Assembly: GCA_030849065.1 (NCBI GenBank)
Contig: JASAON010001633.1
Location: 62,001-126,000, forward strand
Length of the DNA: 64,000 nt
Source: Jaenimonas drosophilae
Taxonomy: Eukaryota > Euglenozoa > Kinetoplastea > Trypanosomatida > Trypanosomatidae
Direction: 5' to 3'
Below the pieces are notes generated by a model. The model had not been told where the DNA came from and did no database searches. It saw only the letters and a program-made list of their open reading frames with translations. The first letter of the stretch is position 1; each line of letters opens with the position of its first letter. This document shows, piece after piece, positions 37,057 through 47,431 of this stretch. Position numbers and translations under genes: made by a program.

Positions 37057-37929
37057 CTACCGTTTGCGGAAGTCCTCCGCCGAAAACTCCTTCGGCCGAG
37101 GAATCTTCTTCATCTTGTAGTCCTTGGATCCAATGTAGTTGGCCTCTGCCTTGCCATCATACCAATTGTTCTGTGCCTTATCCACCATGGCCGACATCTC
37201 GTCTGGTGTGAAGGTGATCTTCTGAGTCTTGTTCGTCGCCGGACCACGGCCGCGGTGTTCGCCGACCATGGCACCAGGCGTCTTCATGGCATCCATCGTG
37301 TTGCGATACTCCTGGGTAAGGAAGGCCACGAGCCACGCAATACCAAGAAGAAACAGGAGCTGAATGTTAATGTACGCCAACGAGATGCGAGGAAAGGCCT
37401 GATTGTACTTCCACCAAGACACGTGCTTCTTCACCTGCACGATGTTGTATCCAAACCGAGGAGCCAACTTGTCATCCGAGGGAGGTGGGGTTGCGTAGGC
37501 GACCTCGCCAATGGGCCACTGAACACGAGAGACGATGTACTCACCATGCTCATCAACAATGGGAAGGTTGTCTGTGTCTTTGTACTCGCTTGCCTGAACC
37601 CACCGCTGGGGTTCTGGCTCTGGCTCGATGATGGAGGAGCTCCCCGATGTCGGTGCCGCATGAGTTACGTCCATAGGCATGTTGGACGAGGGGCCCTCCG
37701 CACCTGCTGAGGAGACCGCCGTCTTGATGCCAGCATCACGTCTGGATGTATTCGTGGCGTCTTCGCTAGCGTCATCACCACCACTGGCAGACTGCTCAGC
37801 GCGAGGAGTAGCTGCCGCTCCAGTGTGTTTTGTTGCACAGCGAATCCATATAGAAGTAGATAGGGCACGTTGAGCGGTGTGCAAAGGATTGTGAAGTGTT
37901 CTTAGAGCTCGAGAACGCATCACGATCAT
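37057..37929 (-). CDS. Mitochondrial single-pass membrane protein, unknown
   Basis: The protein has 290 residues from ATG 37929, the first after a T9 tract and CACAG at 37964. The N-terminus MIVMRSRALRTLHNPLHTAQ lacks acids and is rich in Arg, Leu and Ser, a good mitochondrial presequence. An acidic, low-complexity stretch follows, then one membrane segment (about 206-226, IQLLFLLGIAWLVAFL), and a basic C-terminus ending RPKEFSAEDFRKR. It could be an accessory respiratory-chain or mitoribosomal membrane factor, but I cannot assign a family. Confidence 0.7.
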   Translation of the reverse strand: MIVMRSRALRTLHNPLHTAQRALSTSIWIRCATKHTGAAATPRAEQSASGGDDASEDATNTSRRDAGIKTAVSSAGAEGPSSNMPMDVTHAAPTSGSSSIIEPEPEPQRWVQASEYKDTDNLPIVDEHGEYIVSRVQWPIGEVAYATPPPSDDKLAPRFGYNIVQVKKHVSWWKYNQAFPRISLAYINIQLLFLLGIAWLVAFLTQEYRNTMDAMKTPGAMVGEHRGRGPATNKTQKITFTPDEMSAMVDKAQNNWYDGKAEANYIGSKDYKMKKIPRPKEFSAEDFRKR

Positions 37930-38349
37930 TGGCGTACGTTCACCTCGGAAAACCTCCTGCACACTGTGACAACAACAAAAAAAAAGAGACAAAAGGAGAG
38001 AGAAAGCAAAGTTGTGTAGCGAAGGAATACTCACGCTTCAACTTGGAGCACCGCCGCGGTGGCGACCACCCTCATCATCCAAAAACAAATAGCTTATAAT
38101 GGCTCAGCCATCATTGCAAGCCGTAGGCTTGAATGATACTTACTTCCATGAACGAACTATATAATGACGCATCAACGCACCTGTGATCTTATCGGAGCGA
38201 GATCGTTGCTGTTGTTGTTGTTGTTGTTCTTGAGTTTTTTTTGTGTTTTAATGCTCCATTAATGGACTCCTGGCTCACGGCTTACTTTCGTGTATCTGTG
38301 CTGATGCTCGTGGAGAAGCACGATACAAACCGCTCCCGTTCCGGCACGT
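37930..38349 (-). other. Intergenic, 420 bases
   Basis: Between the eIF3b stop and the mitochondrial membrane protein. It holds a (GTT)n tract at about 38210-38230 and the acceptor at 37964. No gene is seen. Confidence 0.5.
37964..37988 (-). promoter_or_regulatory. Predicted trans-splice acceptor for the mitochondrial membrane protein
   Basis: On the - strand T9 GTTGTTGTCACAG, AG at 37965-37964; a second AG lies seven bases on. The first ATG afterwards is 37929. Confidence 0.6.
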
Positions 38350-40464
38350 TTACGCATACACGAGCGTTCGGGACAGAATGCGCTCCTCCACGACGGTTTC
38401 CTTGATGATGCGCTCCTCACCAGCCAGCTGCGTCATCTTGGACTTCCAGTAGCGGTTCCATGGAGAGTCTGCCTGAAGCTCCTCGCGCTTTTCTGCAAGG
38501 TGCTGCTCACGACTCTTACGAGCTAGGTCATTCATCTTGCGGATGTAAGCCTCCTCCAGCTCCTTGTTCTTCTTCAGGACCTTCTGGCGGGCCTCTTCAC
38601 GCTTCTCCTCAGCCACACTGTCGTACTCCTCCACTAGCTTCTTGGCCGTTCCCTTGATCTCCGCCACCTCCTCCGTAGAAAGGAGGGTTGGGGGGAGCGG
38701 GCGCCAGGCAAAGTGCGAGAACGGCTTCATCTCTTTGCGGAGCAATTCCGTACCCGTGAAGTCGAAGATGCGGTACTGCGGTGCCATAAGGGTGTTGCGG
38801 AAGGTGGCCACCCAAGTGGCGAAGTAGCGGCCGGTGGGGTCCCACTGGCTGTCTGTCACACTAATGCTGTCAATGCGCTTGAACTCCACCGTGAGCTGCT
38901 GAGGACGCACAGACACAAAGTACAGAATGGACTTCTTGAAGTTACCCGCTACCAAGTTGGCTCCCTGGGGTGCCCAGAAGAGGTTCTGTGCAGAGCACGT
39001 AAAGTCACGAAGAAGCTTCAGCTTGTTGTTCTTGATGCTGTAGATTTGGAGGATACCTGAGTCTGCCATGGAGTCTGGGGCGTCGTTCTTCACCAGCGTC
39101 ATGGCAAAGAAATCACCACCGGGCTGCCAAGCAAAGCGCTCGGCGCTGTAACCCGTCTTAATGGTCAGCTGCATCACAGCCACACCACGGCCGCCAATGT
39201 GGAAGAGGAAGTACTCCACCGACTTCTTCATGGTGACCTTAACAGACAGGTGCGTGCCAGAGGGGTGCCAGAGCATATCCACGCTCTCCGCCTTGAGGAA
39301 GTTACGCTGAATGAGGATTTCCTCACTAGCGATGTTCTCCTCATCCACGTTGATGTTGGCAATGACCACACGCCAGCCCTCGTGGTTATCGAGATCGGAG
39401 ACGTGAGCTATCTGAGTGCCGATCTTGGGGTTCCACTCCACCTTGTGCAGGCCAGGGATGGTGAAGGTGTGGGCAGCGGGAACGCGGTCACTTCCCTGAA
39501 GCACACGCATCGTGGCGGAGTTGTAAATGAAGAGCTTGCCCATGCCGGTGGGGTGGGCGTGGCCATACTCCACCTTCGTCACCGCGACCAGGGTATCATC
39601 CGCGCTGAAGCGGGTAATGGGCCAGGCATCCTCGCTGTCGCCGAGGTCTAGTCCACCCAGGGTACGGATCTTCTTGGCCGTCTTGAGGTTGAAGATGCTG
39701 ACGTCGTTAGGGGTACGAATCACAATGTACTTCTCACTGGGAGAAACAAGGAAGGCAACCACTTCCTCTGGGATTTCAAAGAGAAGATGCATGTTGCGTC
39801 CACCCCAGATGCGCAGACCCACGTCACCCTGAGAGATCATCATGGTGCCGTGAGGGGACCACACGGGCAGTGGACGCGCAGTGGGCAGCAGGCTACTCAC
39901 CAAACCAGGGTGCAGCGCCTTCTCACGGCGGTCGCGCTCGGACCAGCGGCCGAGGGGATCATCCTTGCGGAGGTTGGGGCGGCGGTAGTGAACGGGGGCG
40001 TTCGTCTCCCAGTCAAACCACGACCACGTGACGTCCATGGAGATATCTCCCTTCACAATGAACTGTGAGCGGGCATTTTCATCCTCAGCCATGTTGTGGG
40101 AGAATCCCTCCTCTTCATCATCATCCTTGGGAAGGGTCGGTGGGACGTACTCCTCCTCCGTCGCGCTGTTGCAGGACTGGAGGGAGCTCCAGCGGAAGGT
40201 GGAGAGAACATCGTTGCGGGTGAACTTGTACATGTTGAGCTTGGCGAGGGCGGCATCAGCGAGGGTTTCGGTGGCGCAGGTCATGAAGGCTCCGCACACG
40301 AGAGCATTTACCGGGTCGGTCAGAAGGCGGATGTTGAACTTGTCGTGGCCAAGAACATCTTGGAACTTCTTCCCCACAAAGCGGTGGAACTGATCTCTCT
40401 TCTCTGGGGTTACGTTGTTCGGGAACCCCGAGATGATGATGTGGCGGCCAAAGGACTCAGACAT
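38350..40464 (-). CDS. EIF3B: Eukaryotic translation initiation factor 3 subunit b
   Basis: The protein has 704 residues. An N-terminal RRM (about 8-95, IIISGFPNNVTPEKRDQF) is followed by an acidic linker. The eIF3b beta-propeller runs from PLPVWSPHGTMMIS to FSHFAWRPLPP, with repeated W-x-P-x-G blade motifs (HPSGTHLS, WAPQGANLV, WDPTGRYFA). A charged C-terminal helix ends the protein. eIF3b scaffolds eIF3 and binds eIF3a/i/g on the 40S subunit. The start is ATG 40464 (MSESFGRH), just before the RRM; longer upstream frame sequence is not RRM-like and probably 5' UTR. Confidence 0.95.
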   Translation of the reverse strand: MSESFGRHIIISGFPNNVTPEKRDQFHRFVGKKFQDVLGHDKFNIRLLTDPVNALVCGAFMTCATETLADAALAKLNMYKFTRNDVLSTFRWSSLQSCNSATEEEYVPPTLPKDDDEEEGFSHNMAEDENARSQFIVKGDISMDVTWSWFDWETNAPVHYRRPNLRKDDPLGRWSERDRREKALHPGLVSSLLPTARPLPVWSPHGTMMISQGDVGLRIWGGRNMHLLFEIPEEVVAFLVSPSEKYIVIRTPNDVSIFNLKTAKKIRTLGGLDLGDSEDAWPITRFSADDTLVAVTKVEYGHAHPTGMGKLFIYNSATMRVLQGSDRVPAAHTFTIPGLHKVEWNPKIGTQIAHVSDLDNHEGWRVVIANINVDEENIASEEILIQRNFLKAESVDMLWHPSGTHLSVKVTMKKSVEYFLFHIGGRGVAVMQLTIKTGYSAERFAWQPGGDFFAMTLVKNDAPDSMADSGILQIYSIKNNKLKLLRDFTCSAQNLFWAPQGANLVAGNFKKSILYFVSVRPQQLTVEFKRIDSISVTDSQWDPTGRYFATWVATFRNTLMAPQYRIFDFTGTELLRKEMKPFSHFAWRPLPPTLLSTEEVAEIKGTAKKLVEEYDSVAEEKREEARQKVLKKNKELEEAYIRKMNDLARKSREQHLAEKREELQADSPWNRYWKSKMTQLAGEERIIKETVVEERILSRTLVYA

Positions 40465-40877
40465 CGTCGGCGATGATTCTGGGTTTCTTGGGCGGGTATT
40501 TAGATGATTAGGTGGTAAAACGTGTGAGATATTCCTAGATTGCTTCCCGAGGCCGACTGAGCCAAGATGTGGCAAGGTCGACAGCAACAATCGTTGATCT
40601 AACCACAACACACACAACAAAAATAAATTAATGCAAGAAGAGAAAACGGAAGAGTTCAATCACATGCATTCCTTACTTCACCATGGAGAGCAAGAGGGAG
40701 AGATGGTCCAGTGCATGGACCTGCACCACACGTGACACAAGACTTCTAACTTCACCTACCGTTCCCTACAAATTATAAAAAGCCACGAAGAGCCACCGTC
40801 GCGGCCTCTTCGCATTACTTCAGCACATTACTTCACTACGCGTTTGGCCCACTGGCGCATCACGTATGGAGTGGTGC
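40465..40877 (-). other. Intergenic, 413 bases
   Basis: Between the QCR9-like stop and eIF3b start. Only T-rich acceptor-like stretches on the - strand are seen. Confidence 0.5.
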
Positions 40878-41090
40878 TCATTCCGCCGCGAGACCCTCCT
40901 CTTCTACCTTGGCCTTGAGGCGGTTCCAGATATCGACCTGGTTGTGGCCGGCATTCCAGCGCTGGAATGCGGGCTCATACTGATAGAGCACGTACTTGTT
41001 GAAGACGATGGGGACGGCGAGGACGATGGGGATGCGGATGAAGCCGCGGGCATAGGTGTAGTTCAGAACGTTCGTCCAGAAGGGGGCCAT
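40878..41090 (-). CDS. Small mitochondrial membrane protein, QCR9-like
   Basis: This 70-residue protein has one membrane segment (about 18-35, IRIPIVLAVPIVFNKYVL) followed by a short charged tail. The tail GHNQVDIWNRLKAKV resembles the C-terminal N-x-G-K-x-W-K-D-x-K segment of QCR9/UQCR10, the 7-8 kDa subunit of respiratory complex III. Length and topology agree. The match is short, so another small respiratory or ATP-synthase subunit remains possible. It lies next to another mitochondrial gene (41421-42407). ATG at 41088-41090. Confidence 0.55.
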   Translation of the reverse strand: MAPFWTNVLNYTYARGFIRIPIVLAVPIVFNKYVLYQYEPAFQRWNAGHNQVDIWNRLKAKVEEEGLAAE

Positions 41091-41420
41091 GATTGCTCGA
41101 GGTGTTTTGGGGCGAAGGAAAACAGCAAGTAGGGCAGGAAACCTAGACTAACAACCAAACATCAAAAACGAAGAGGCACAAAAAAGGTATCTTGGTGTTC
41201 ATGGGGGTTCACATGGCAGGATTGTCGTGGTATCTACTGACACTCTCACACGGAGAAACGGTACCTTTGTCTCCACCCATGCAGCATACGTGGGGCAAAC
41301 ATTCAGAAACGACTACTAACAAGCCACACTCTCCTACTACGACTTCCTCACTACGCTAATTGTCACTAGCACGCAGACCCACTCATAACATAAACAGGGG
41401 GGAAGGCGTACGCCATGTGG
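41091..41420 (-). other. Intergenic, 330 bases
   Basis: Between the ferredoxin-fold-like protein stop and the small QCR9-like gene. Nothing beyond UTR-like sequence is seen. Confidence 0.5.
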
Positions 41421-42407
41421 TTAGACGTAGGCTGCCCAGTACTCAGGCCGAGTGTGGTAGCCATCCTTTCGTCTAAACTTGGGATCCTTATGCATCATGA
41501 TATCCTGGTAGCCCTGGGCCCACAGCATATCCAAGGTGATGGGGAAGTCTACGCGCGTTGGTTCCTCAATGATGGGCGCCCACGGCTCAATGCGCTTCGA
41601 CCGAGCACTGCCAATGGTGGCCAGGTCGTCCACCCCTCCCCAGTGTGCGACGGATTCACGGAGTGAGCGGCTCCAGAGCTGCTTCAGCGCAAAGAGGCCG
41701 CCATCGAGCTCCTCCGTCACTGGAATTTGGCAACTAAATCGGGAGTTGTAGGAGATATCCGCGCGATCAGTAGAGCGCCAACCTACAAGAGAAGTGTACT
41801 CCCAACGGTTGGGCGGCAGAAGCCGGTCCAGCGTCTCAATATCCACATTGACCATGCAGCCATCGCCGTGGTTCCAATCGGCACAGTCGGGGTTGTTGCA
41901 CTTCCCCCAGTGGTGGGGCTGACCGTGGCACATGCCGGAGCCGTCAATAAGGGTATTAAGAGTCACATCAGGCATCGGGTATGTGCGAAAGTGAAAAGGA
42001 TGACCATCAAAGCCCACCACCGTGAAGTTAATAATCTTGGTCTGCTGAGCACTGTGATGAACCTTGCCATCCACAGCGTACTGCTGACTGAGTTTACGGG
42101 CGATGGATTTCTCAGGAAGCACACCATTACGTCGCCGCTCACGCATGTTCAGCTTATCTGCCATGATTTCACCACGCTTCAACGGTTGCTGCATGCAGTT
42201 GCGGTGTGAAATCTGCCAGCGACCCCGTGACTGAGTCTCCGCCAGCTCCTCGATTTCATTATGAACATGAGGAATGAGACGGTACTCACGGCGAGTCTCA
42301 CGCAGCATGGATGAGCATCCACTTTGCCACTGGAGGCAGCTAGAGACTGATCCAATGAGGGATCCATGGCGTACGCCCGTGATGCTGGAGGTTAGAGTCC
42401 GCAGCAT
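41421..42407 (-). CDS. Mitochondrial protein with ferredoxin-fold-like, Cys-rich domain
   Basis: The protein has 328 residues from ATG 42407. MLRTLTSSITGVRHGSLIGS is a likely mitochondrial presequence. At about 125-195 the pattern IINFTVVGFDGHPFHFRTYP, DVTLNTLIDGSGMCHG follows the beta-grasp start of 2Fe-2S ferredoxins. The usual C-x5-C-x2-C cluster is replaced by C-x9-C-x4-C-x8-C with several His, so an ordinary 2Fe-2S cluster is unlikely; Zn or Fe binding is possible. Ferredoxin-like subunits that lost their cluster are known in mitochondrial complex I of several protists and plants, which makes this a candidate respiratory subunit. The C-terminal half is unique and rich in Trp and Tyr. Confidence 0.6.
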   Translation of the reverse strand: MLRTLTSSITGVRHGSLIGSVSSCLQWQSGCSSMLRETRREYRLIPHVHNEIEELAETQSRGRWQISHRNCMQQPLKRGEIMADKLNMRERRRNGVLPEKSIARKLSQQYAVDGKVHHSAQQTKIINFTVVGFDGHPFHFRTYPMPDVTLNTLIDGSGMCHGQPHHWGKCNNPDCADWNHGDGCMVNVDIETLDRLLPPNRWEYTSLVGWRSTDRADISYNSRFSCQIPVTEELDGGLFALKQLWSRSLRESVAHWGGVDDLATIGSARSKRIEPWAPIIEEPTRVDFPITLDMLWAQGYQDIMMHKDPKFRRKDGYHTRPEYWAAYV

Positions 42408-43921
42408 CCTATACAACTGCCACTACAAGGGAAAGTCACGTGAGGAGTGAGCACCTACTACTGCTTTCGACGAGAGATGTCTCTCAAAATATCGCAAAGC
42501 TCTATGAAGAGAGTAACAGGATAGAACGTGAAGTAGAAAAAAAAACATTTTGCGTGAGTGTGCAATGCAGAAGTGCTCTATACATAACACCAGTCAAAGG
42601 GGGCAAACGCAGCAAAAAAAAAACATCTCAGTTACCAAGACGCCTCCCCAAAGGGGAAACCAAAGCCAGGTCACCTCTTGGAACAACTACTACCCGGCCA
42701 TCTTATCCAGCAAAAGCAAAAAGAAGCAGTTCTGCATATATAGATTCTCTTCACTTGACTTGAATCGCACTCCAGAGCACAACGGAGTGAGATAGAGAGA
42801 AGAGCAGTTGAGTTGCCCACACCTGCAACGGCCTGAAAAAAACGTTGATAAAAAAGGAAATCATAAACTAGCAGTGCGTTTGGATTTTTGTTGGGGAAGG
42901 GGGAGGTTTTGGCTACACTGTTGGCAAAAGAAAAAAAAAGCACGTGGAACAGAGACAGGGGGGATGGGGAGGGGAGGAGGGGGAGGTAGAATAGCTCAAC
43001 CAGAAAAGGAAGACTGAGGGTGCTCATGGACCCCAAATCTAGCCTTCTCTGAAAGAAACACAGTGTTTCAACTCCTTGGGTGACAGCAGGAGTGATGACC
43101 TTGTAGGTATCCATCCCGCGTTCAGTCGTGACTGCACAACTTCGAAATCGAAGTCCCCCCCATAACTATCGGCACAAGCAATATGTATGACGAAGGGTCG
43201 TGGTTCATCATTCGCAGATGGAATCCAAACCTCACCGCAGCTATCATCGTTCTCATACAAAAAAACGAAAGTAGATTACAACAAACCTCAACGTGAAATC
43301 AAACCAAACCAAAAAGTGTTGAAATAACGTAGCAAAGAGAAAAAATGGGGCACTTTGCGTATTTACAGTGACGAAGTAGAAAAGAAGTCACATCCTACAC
43401 GCGTTTATTATGGAGCTGCCCAAACAAACAGAAGAATTAATCCATTTGAAGCGGATGTAGTTGAGGTTCATTGATAGATTCCCTAGGTGCCACACCATAC
43501 GTTGTGATTGCTGGCTACTACGCCAATGAGCGATAATGGGTAGAGCAGATGCTCGTAGCCATCATCGTTGTGCGTTCGCAAGTAGATGTTGATACGCCAC
43601 AACGCCAGCGTCGGTATATCTGTTGTAGTAGATGGGGCACAAAAAAACACGCATGAAAAGAAACAGAGCAAATGCTCCAGAAGTGGAGACAAATCAACCA
43701 AGAAAAAACTAAAAAAAATGGAGCAACGAACCAATGTCGGGCGAGCTACTCACTCATCCGGTTGTGTGCGAAGAAGAGAGACACCGAGACTATGAAAGAG
43801 TCTCAACATGCACCAAAACACGTATCACAGTCATTTGTGCATGATCCCTAACTGGTTCATGTTCGCTCCACAATGGTCTGGCCATCACTCACCATGTGTG
43901 CAAAATAGAGGATCAGATGGC
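42408..43921 (-). other. 1.5-kb gene-poor interval
   Basis: The interval is A-rich with G-rich patches (about 42955-42985). A 73-codon open stretch at 43039-43260 has a protein-like composition but no ATG. Otherwise I see only UTR-like sequence of the MFS carrier upstream and the ferredoxin-like gene downstream. Confidence 0.5.
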
Positions 43922-45532
43922 TTATTCTGTAGGTTCTTGGCTACACTGAGGAAGTTCTGAGTAGTCTCCTTCCTCTTCACTGCGAACGGTGTTCGCCGCC
44001 TGAAGCTCCTCCTTCTGCCGCCGAAGATCTTCTTGAACAAAGAAGAGCCCAACAAAGGCAGCCATACTTGCCACAAGCACAACCACGAGGACCGCAAAGC
44101 TGCTATTCTCAGTAGGTGTATCACCAAGGATGATGGAGAAGACCACCATCCCAACGAAGGAGAAAAAACACATGCTCATGAGCACAAGCGTCGTGGACAC
44201 AATCTCCGGCTCCGGGTAGGTAAGCTCCACAGACAGCTCCATCACTGTGGGCACAATCGGAAGAAAGATGCACTCCACGAGTGGTATCACAATATACACC
44301 ACCACACGAAATGCCTCCGGAGAAATAAAACTGTGGAGTTTGGTGAGCGCCGCCAGCGGAGTGAGAAGTAGTACCACCAAAAAGAACAACAAAAGAGACG
44401 TTTTTCGGTACTTTCTGCACTGATCGAGAATGTAGCCAACAAGACCGCAATTGGCTGCACCCGCAAGAATTCCAGAGAAGGCAAGAATACCCGCTCGGTC
44501 TTCGCTGATATCAAATGGCTGAAGGATCTGGGTGAGGACCGAAGCCAAGCCCGTCAGCAATCCAGCACCGATACCAAAGCTAAGATAGAGAAGAATAAGA
44601 TTTCGCTGCTTTAGCTGCATCACCACCTTCGGCCACAGGTTTGGGAAGCGATAGCCTTCGTTAGCCGTCGCCGAGGGCTTGAGCTTTGGCTTATCCTTCA
44701 CCGAAACACAAATGGCACAAAAGGCCACAGCAGCAAAAAAAACCTGCGGAGCAAACAACTCCAGCCACGCAGATTTTCCGCAGGCGTCGGGAAGGTAAAC
44801 CACCTGCGGAGAGTAGAACATACCAACGGCCATACCCGCAAAGCCGAGAAGGGAGGCAATCGCGGTTGCGAGCGCACGTTCGGCTGCGGGAAACCACGTA
44901 CTGGCGATGCGCGTGGGGAGGCTTTGGTACATCACCTGTCCCAGCCCCACGCTCAGTTGCGCAATGACCAAGAGGGGGTAGTGTGGCAGCCACACCGAGG
45001 CCAGCTTAATCAAGCTACCAAGAAGATTTACCCCGCTTCCCGCCATTAGACCATAACGTAAGCCAATCAAATTGTATAAAGAGCATCCTGGAAGTACCGC
45101 GATGCAATACACAATCGGAACGAGCAGGCTGAGAAGATTGACATCCATGTTGGAGATGTTGTAGTAGTCCGAGGCTTCATCCACAATGAATGCATAGGAG
45201 ACATACTGCACTTGATTGACGAACCCAAACATGGAGAAGAAGGCTAGCACGACGAATCGCATCGGAGTGGTTCCAATCGTGGAATCCTCTGTGGAGTAGT
45301 CTTCACCGTCTCGTCCAAAGGGATCGCGTAGAGATCCTGAATGAACCATGCCTATTGGTGTTTTGGTCTCGGGAGAACCATCAACTGGAGGAAGTGAATC
45401 CTCTCCAAGATGTGGCAACTCATTCGTCAACTCGTCACGTGGAGAGCAGGCTGCCAAGTCCGAAAACACACCCGAAGGCTGTGCTGGAGTGCCACAAATC
45501 TGAAATGAAGTACATGGCAGACTTGTGGACAT
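43922..45532 (-). CDS. FLVCR-like MFS transporter, copy 1
   Basis: The protein has 536 residues: a soluble N-terminus of about 100 residues, 12 predicted membrane segments and a short acidic tail. The FLVCR/DIRC2-type signature regions are present: RFVVLAFFSMFGFVNQVQYV in TM1, VLPGCSLYNLIGLRYGL between TM2 and TM3, and RALATAIASLLGFAGMAVG in TM5. FLVCR carriers move haem or choline; a Leishmania FLVCR has been reported to import haem, which trypanosomatids cannot fully synthesise. The substrate here is unproven. Start ATG 45532; the frame upstream has no ATG. A paralogue follows at 47432-48838, separated by 1.9 kb. Confidence 0.87.
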   Translation of the reverse strand: MSTSLPCTSFQICGTPAQPSGVFSDLAACSPRDELTNELPHLGEDSLPPVDGSPETKTPIGMVHSGSLRDPFGRDGEDYSTEDSTIGTTPMRFVVLAFFSMFGFVNQVQYVSYAFIVDEASDYYNISNMDVNLLSLLVPIVYCIAVLPGCSLYNLIGLRYGLMAGSGVNLLGSLIKLASVWLPHYPLLVIAQLSVGLGQVMYQSLPTRIASTWFPAAERALATAIASLLGFAGMAVGMFYSPQVVYLPDACGKSAWLELFAPQVFFAAVAFCAICVSVKDKPKLKPSATANEGYRFPNLWPKVVMQLKQRNLILLYLSFGIGAGLLTGLASVLTQILQPFDISEDRAGILAFSGILAGAANCGLVGYILDQCRKYRKTSLLLFFLVVLLLTPLAALTKLHSFISPEAFRVVVYIVIPLVECIFLPIVPTVMELSVELTYPEPEIVSTTLVLMSMCFFSFVGMVVFSIILGDTPTENSSFAVLVVVLVASMAAFVGLFFVQEDLRRQKEELQAANTVRSEEEGDYSELPQCSQEPTE

Positions 45533-47431
45533 TCTGAGTGTGCGTATGTGGGAGGAGGGAGGGGAGGGGGGCAACAAGGGAAGGGGGGAGAGACGGAGGC
45601 TGAAGGATTATGGTAGGATGTACTGCTGCTGTGCAGTAGAGCCAGAGGTAGTCAGTATGCTCGCGCGAAGGCCAATGAACGAACGCTTGGAACTACAAAT
45701 TAGGGAGAATAACAACAGTGGAGAGAAGTAGTGGAATAAACTCAAGAGATCAAAGTGGCGCAACGAGTGCATGAAACAAAAAGCACACCACTTCACCAGC
45801 AATAAAACTGCGTAATATATCCTCTACCAACGCAAACACCATGAAGATCGCTACGACATCGTCTCGACGCCACCAAATATATACCAAAAAAAAACGCCAG
45901 AAGCTGAAAAAAATGACAGCATTTTCTACTTGGTTGTGCGCCACACAACCCACGCGTCATGCGTCACAGCGAAGCCAGCTCCGCATTTGCTCATTTTTTG
46001 ACGTCACAGCCGCATTCGCATATGTCGCTCACTGTATTCCTTTGGTATCATCTTTGAGGATTGGCGACACTCACAACGGAACACGGGACAGTAGCAGATG
46101 TCATCAACATAGGGGACACACACACACACTCATACAGGCACGCACGCATCATTTCGTACGAGGTTGGGAGGAACATACTACAAAAGCAACCAAAGGAAGT
46201 ATAAAACATAAAATCGCTGAGGAAAAGTGTGAGAGGGGAGAGACGCTTGTCGTTCCTAGCACTGGCATAACCTGCAGCACGCTGCAAAGAAAGAAAGAAA
46301 GAAAAAAGTTTCGTTGCGTCCAACATCGTGTTGGAGCGAATGGTCATCGCACACATGTTGGCCAGTCACAAGACTCTCATCCTCTCCCTGTACGTGACGT
46401 GGCGAGCTGGAAAACAAGCCAAACCACGAGCGCACGCCCAGGCGGAGAGTTCATCATGAGATATGCTCAATTTTGTGCGATGAAGCCTGTGAGGTCTACT
46501 TGCTCCACGAAATTCACAGCTTTTTGCAGAGAGTACACACATCCGCACGTAATCACGAATGATTCCGTCGAATGTGGGCAAATCCCAACAGGGTTCCCAC
46601 TACAATGAAGAGGTGATGAACACAAGTGAATCGAGGGACAAACAAAGTGACCAATGTGGGGAGTACACAACAACGACTAACGCAATGGAATCAGGAGCTT
46701 GGTTGGCCTGGTTTTCATCCAGTCCATGTCGAATCGGAGTCCCGAAAGAGGAGAAAGCCACACAAACGCAGAAGGACATCGTGCGTAGCGGCTGCATAGC
46801 TGGGGACAACAAACTAGATGAACACGCTTGGCTAGTAATTCTTGCTTTGGCGCTACGGCGCAACACCAGTATATTACTTCCCGACACAAGACTGTGTCCC
46901 AGAGCGGTCATCAACATGATTTTCATCATCAGTGAGTACTTGGTTGTTTCTCTGATGATTCCTCGCACAATCCGTAAGTTCGACGTCGGATCAAAAGGTA
47001 CGCGACCGCCACAGCAATGAAAGCAGAAATGAAACAAACAAAGAAGTAACAACAACAGCAACTGAAACCTGCCAACGTGTTTGCCTGCGAATGAATGGGT
47101 AGAGGAGGAATGTGGCCACATTAGTATGATTGGGAGTACAGCGAGCAGGTGCCTGCTGAGTCCTCACATTGGCTTATATTCTCCCCAGCGACAACCACTC
47201 ATGTATCATCAGGAACAATCACTTCGTGGCACTACGCAACAGTTAAGATCCAATCAATAAAATTCCAGCCTTCAGGAATTGTCATCGGCAGGTTCCCTAT
47301 CTATGAACGAGTCTGCGGAGAGAAGACCCATCCTGTAGCTTGCCAATGAAGGAGGGAGACAGTACTAGCTGTCTGTCTCACTGCATAGTGTATCCTTCAC
47401 TGCATCGTATTACTGCTCAATGACAGTCCTA
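45533..47431 (-). other. 1.9-kb gene-poor interval between the MFS paralogues
   Basis: Presumed long 3' UTR of MFS copy 2 and 5' UTR of copy 1. It contains a (GAAA)n tract at about 46286-46308 and a CA run near 46120-46132. A 255-codon frame on the opposite strand and a 173-codon frame on the - strand have no recognisable domain and are not called. Confidence 0.5.
46286..46308. repeat. (AAAG)n tract
   Basis: About four AAAG/GAAA units followed by A5, inside the MFS intergenic region. Confidence 0.85.

Noticed and set aside
38210..38237. (GTT)n tract as a coding repeat
   Set aside because: It falls between the eIF3b stop and the next gene, so it is UTR sequence despite matching the Asn-run triplet elsewhere.
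45841..46608. 255-codon frame on + between the MFS genes
   Set aside because: It is on the wrong strand for a 50-kb - strand unit, is low-complexity (His/Thr/Arg/Lys) and has no recognisable domain.
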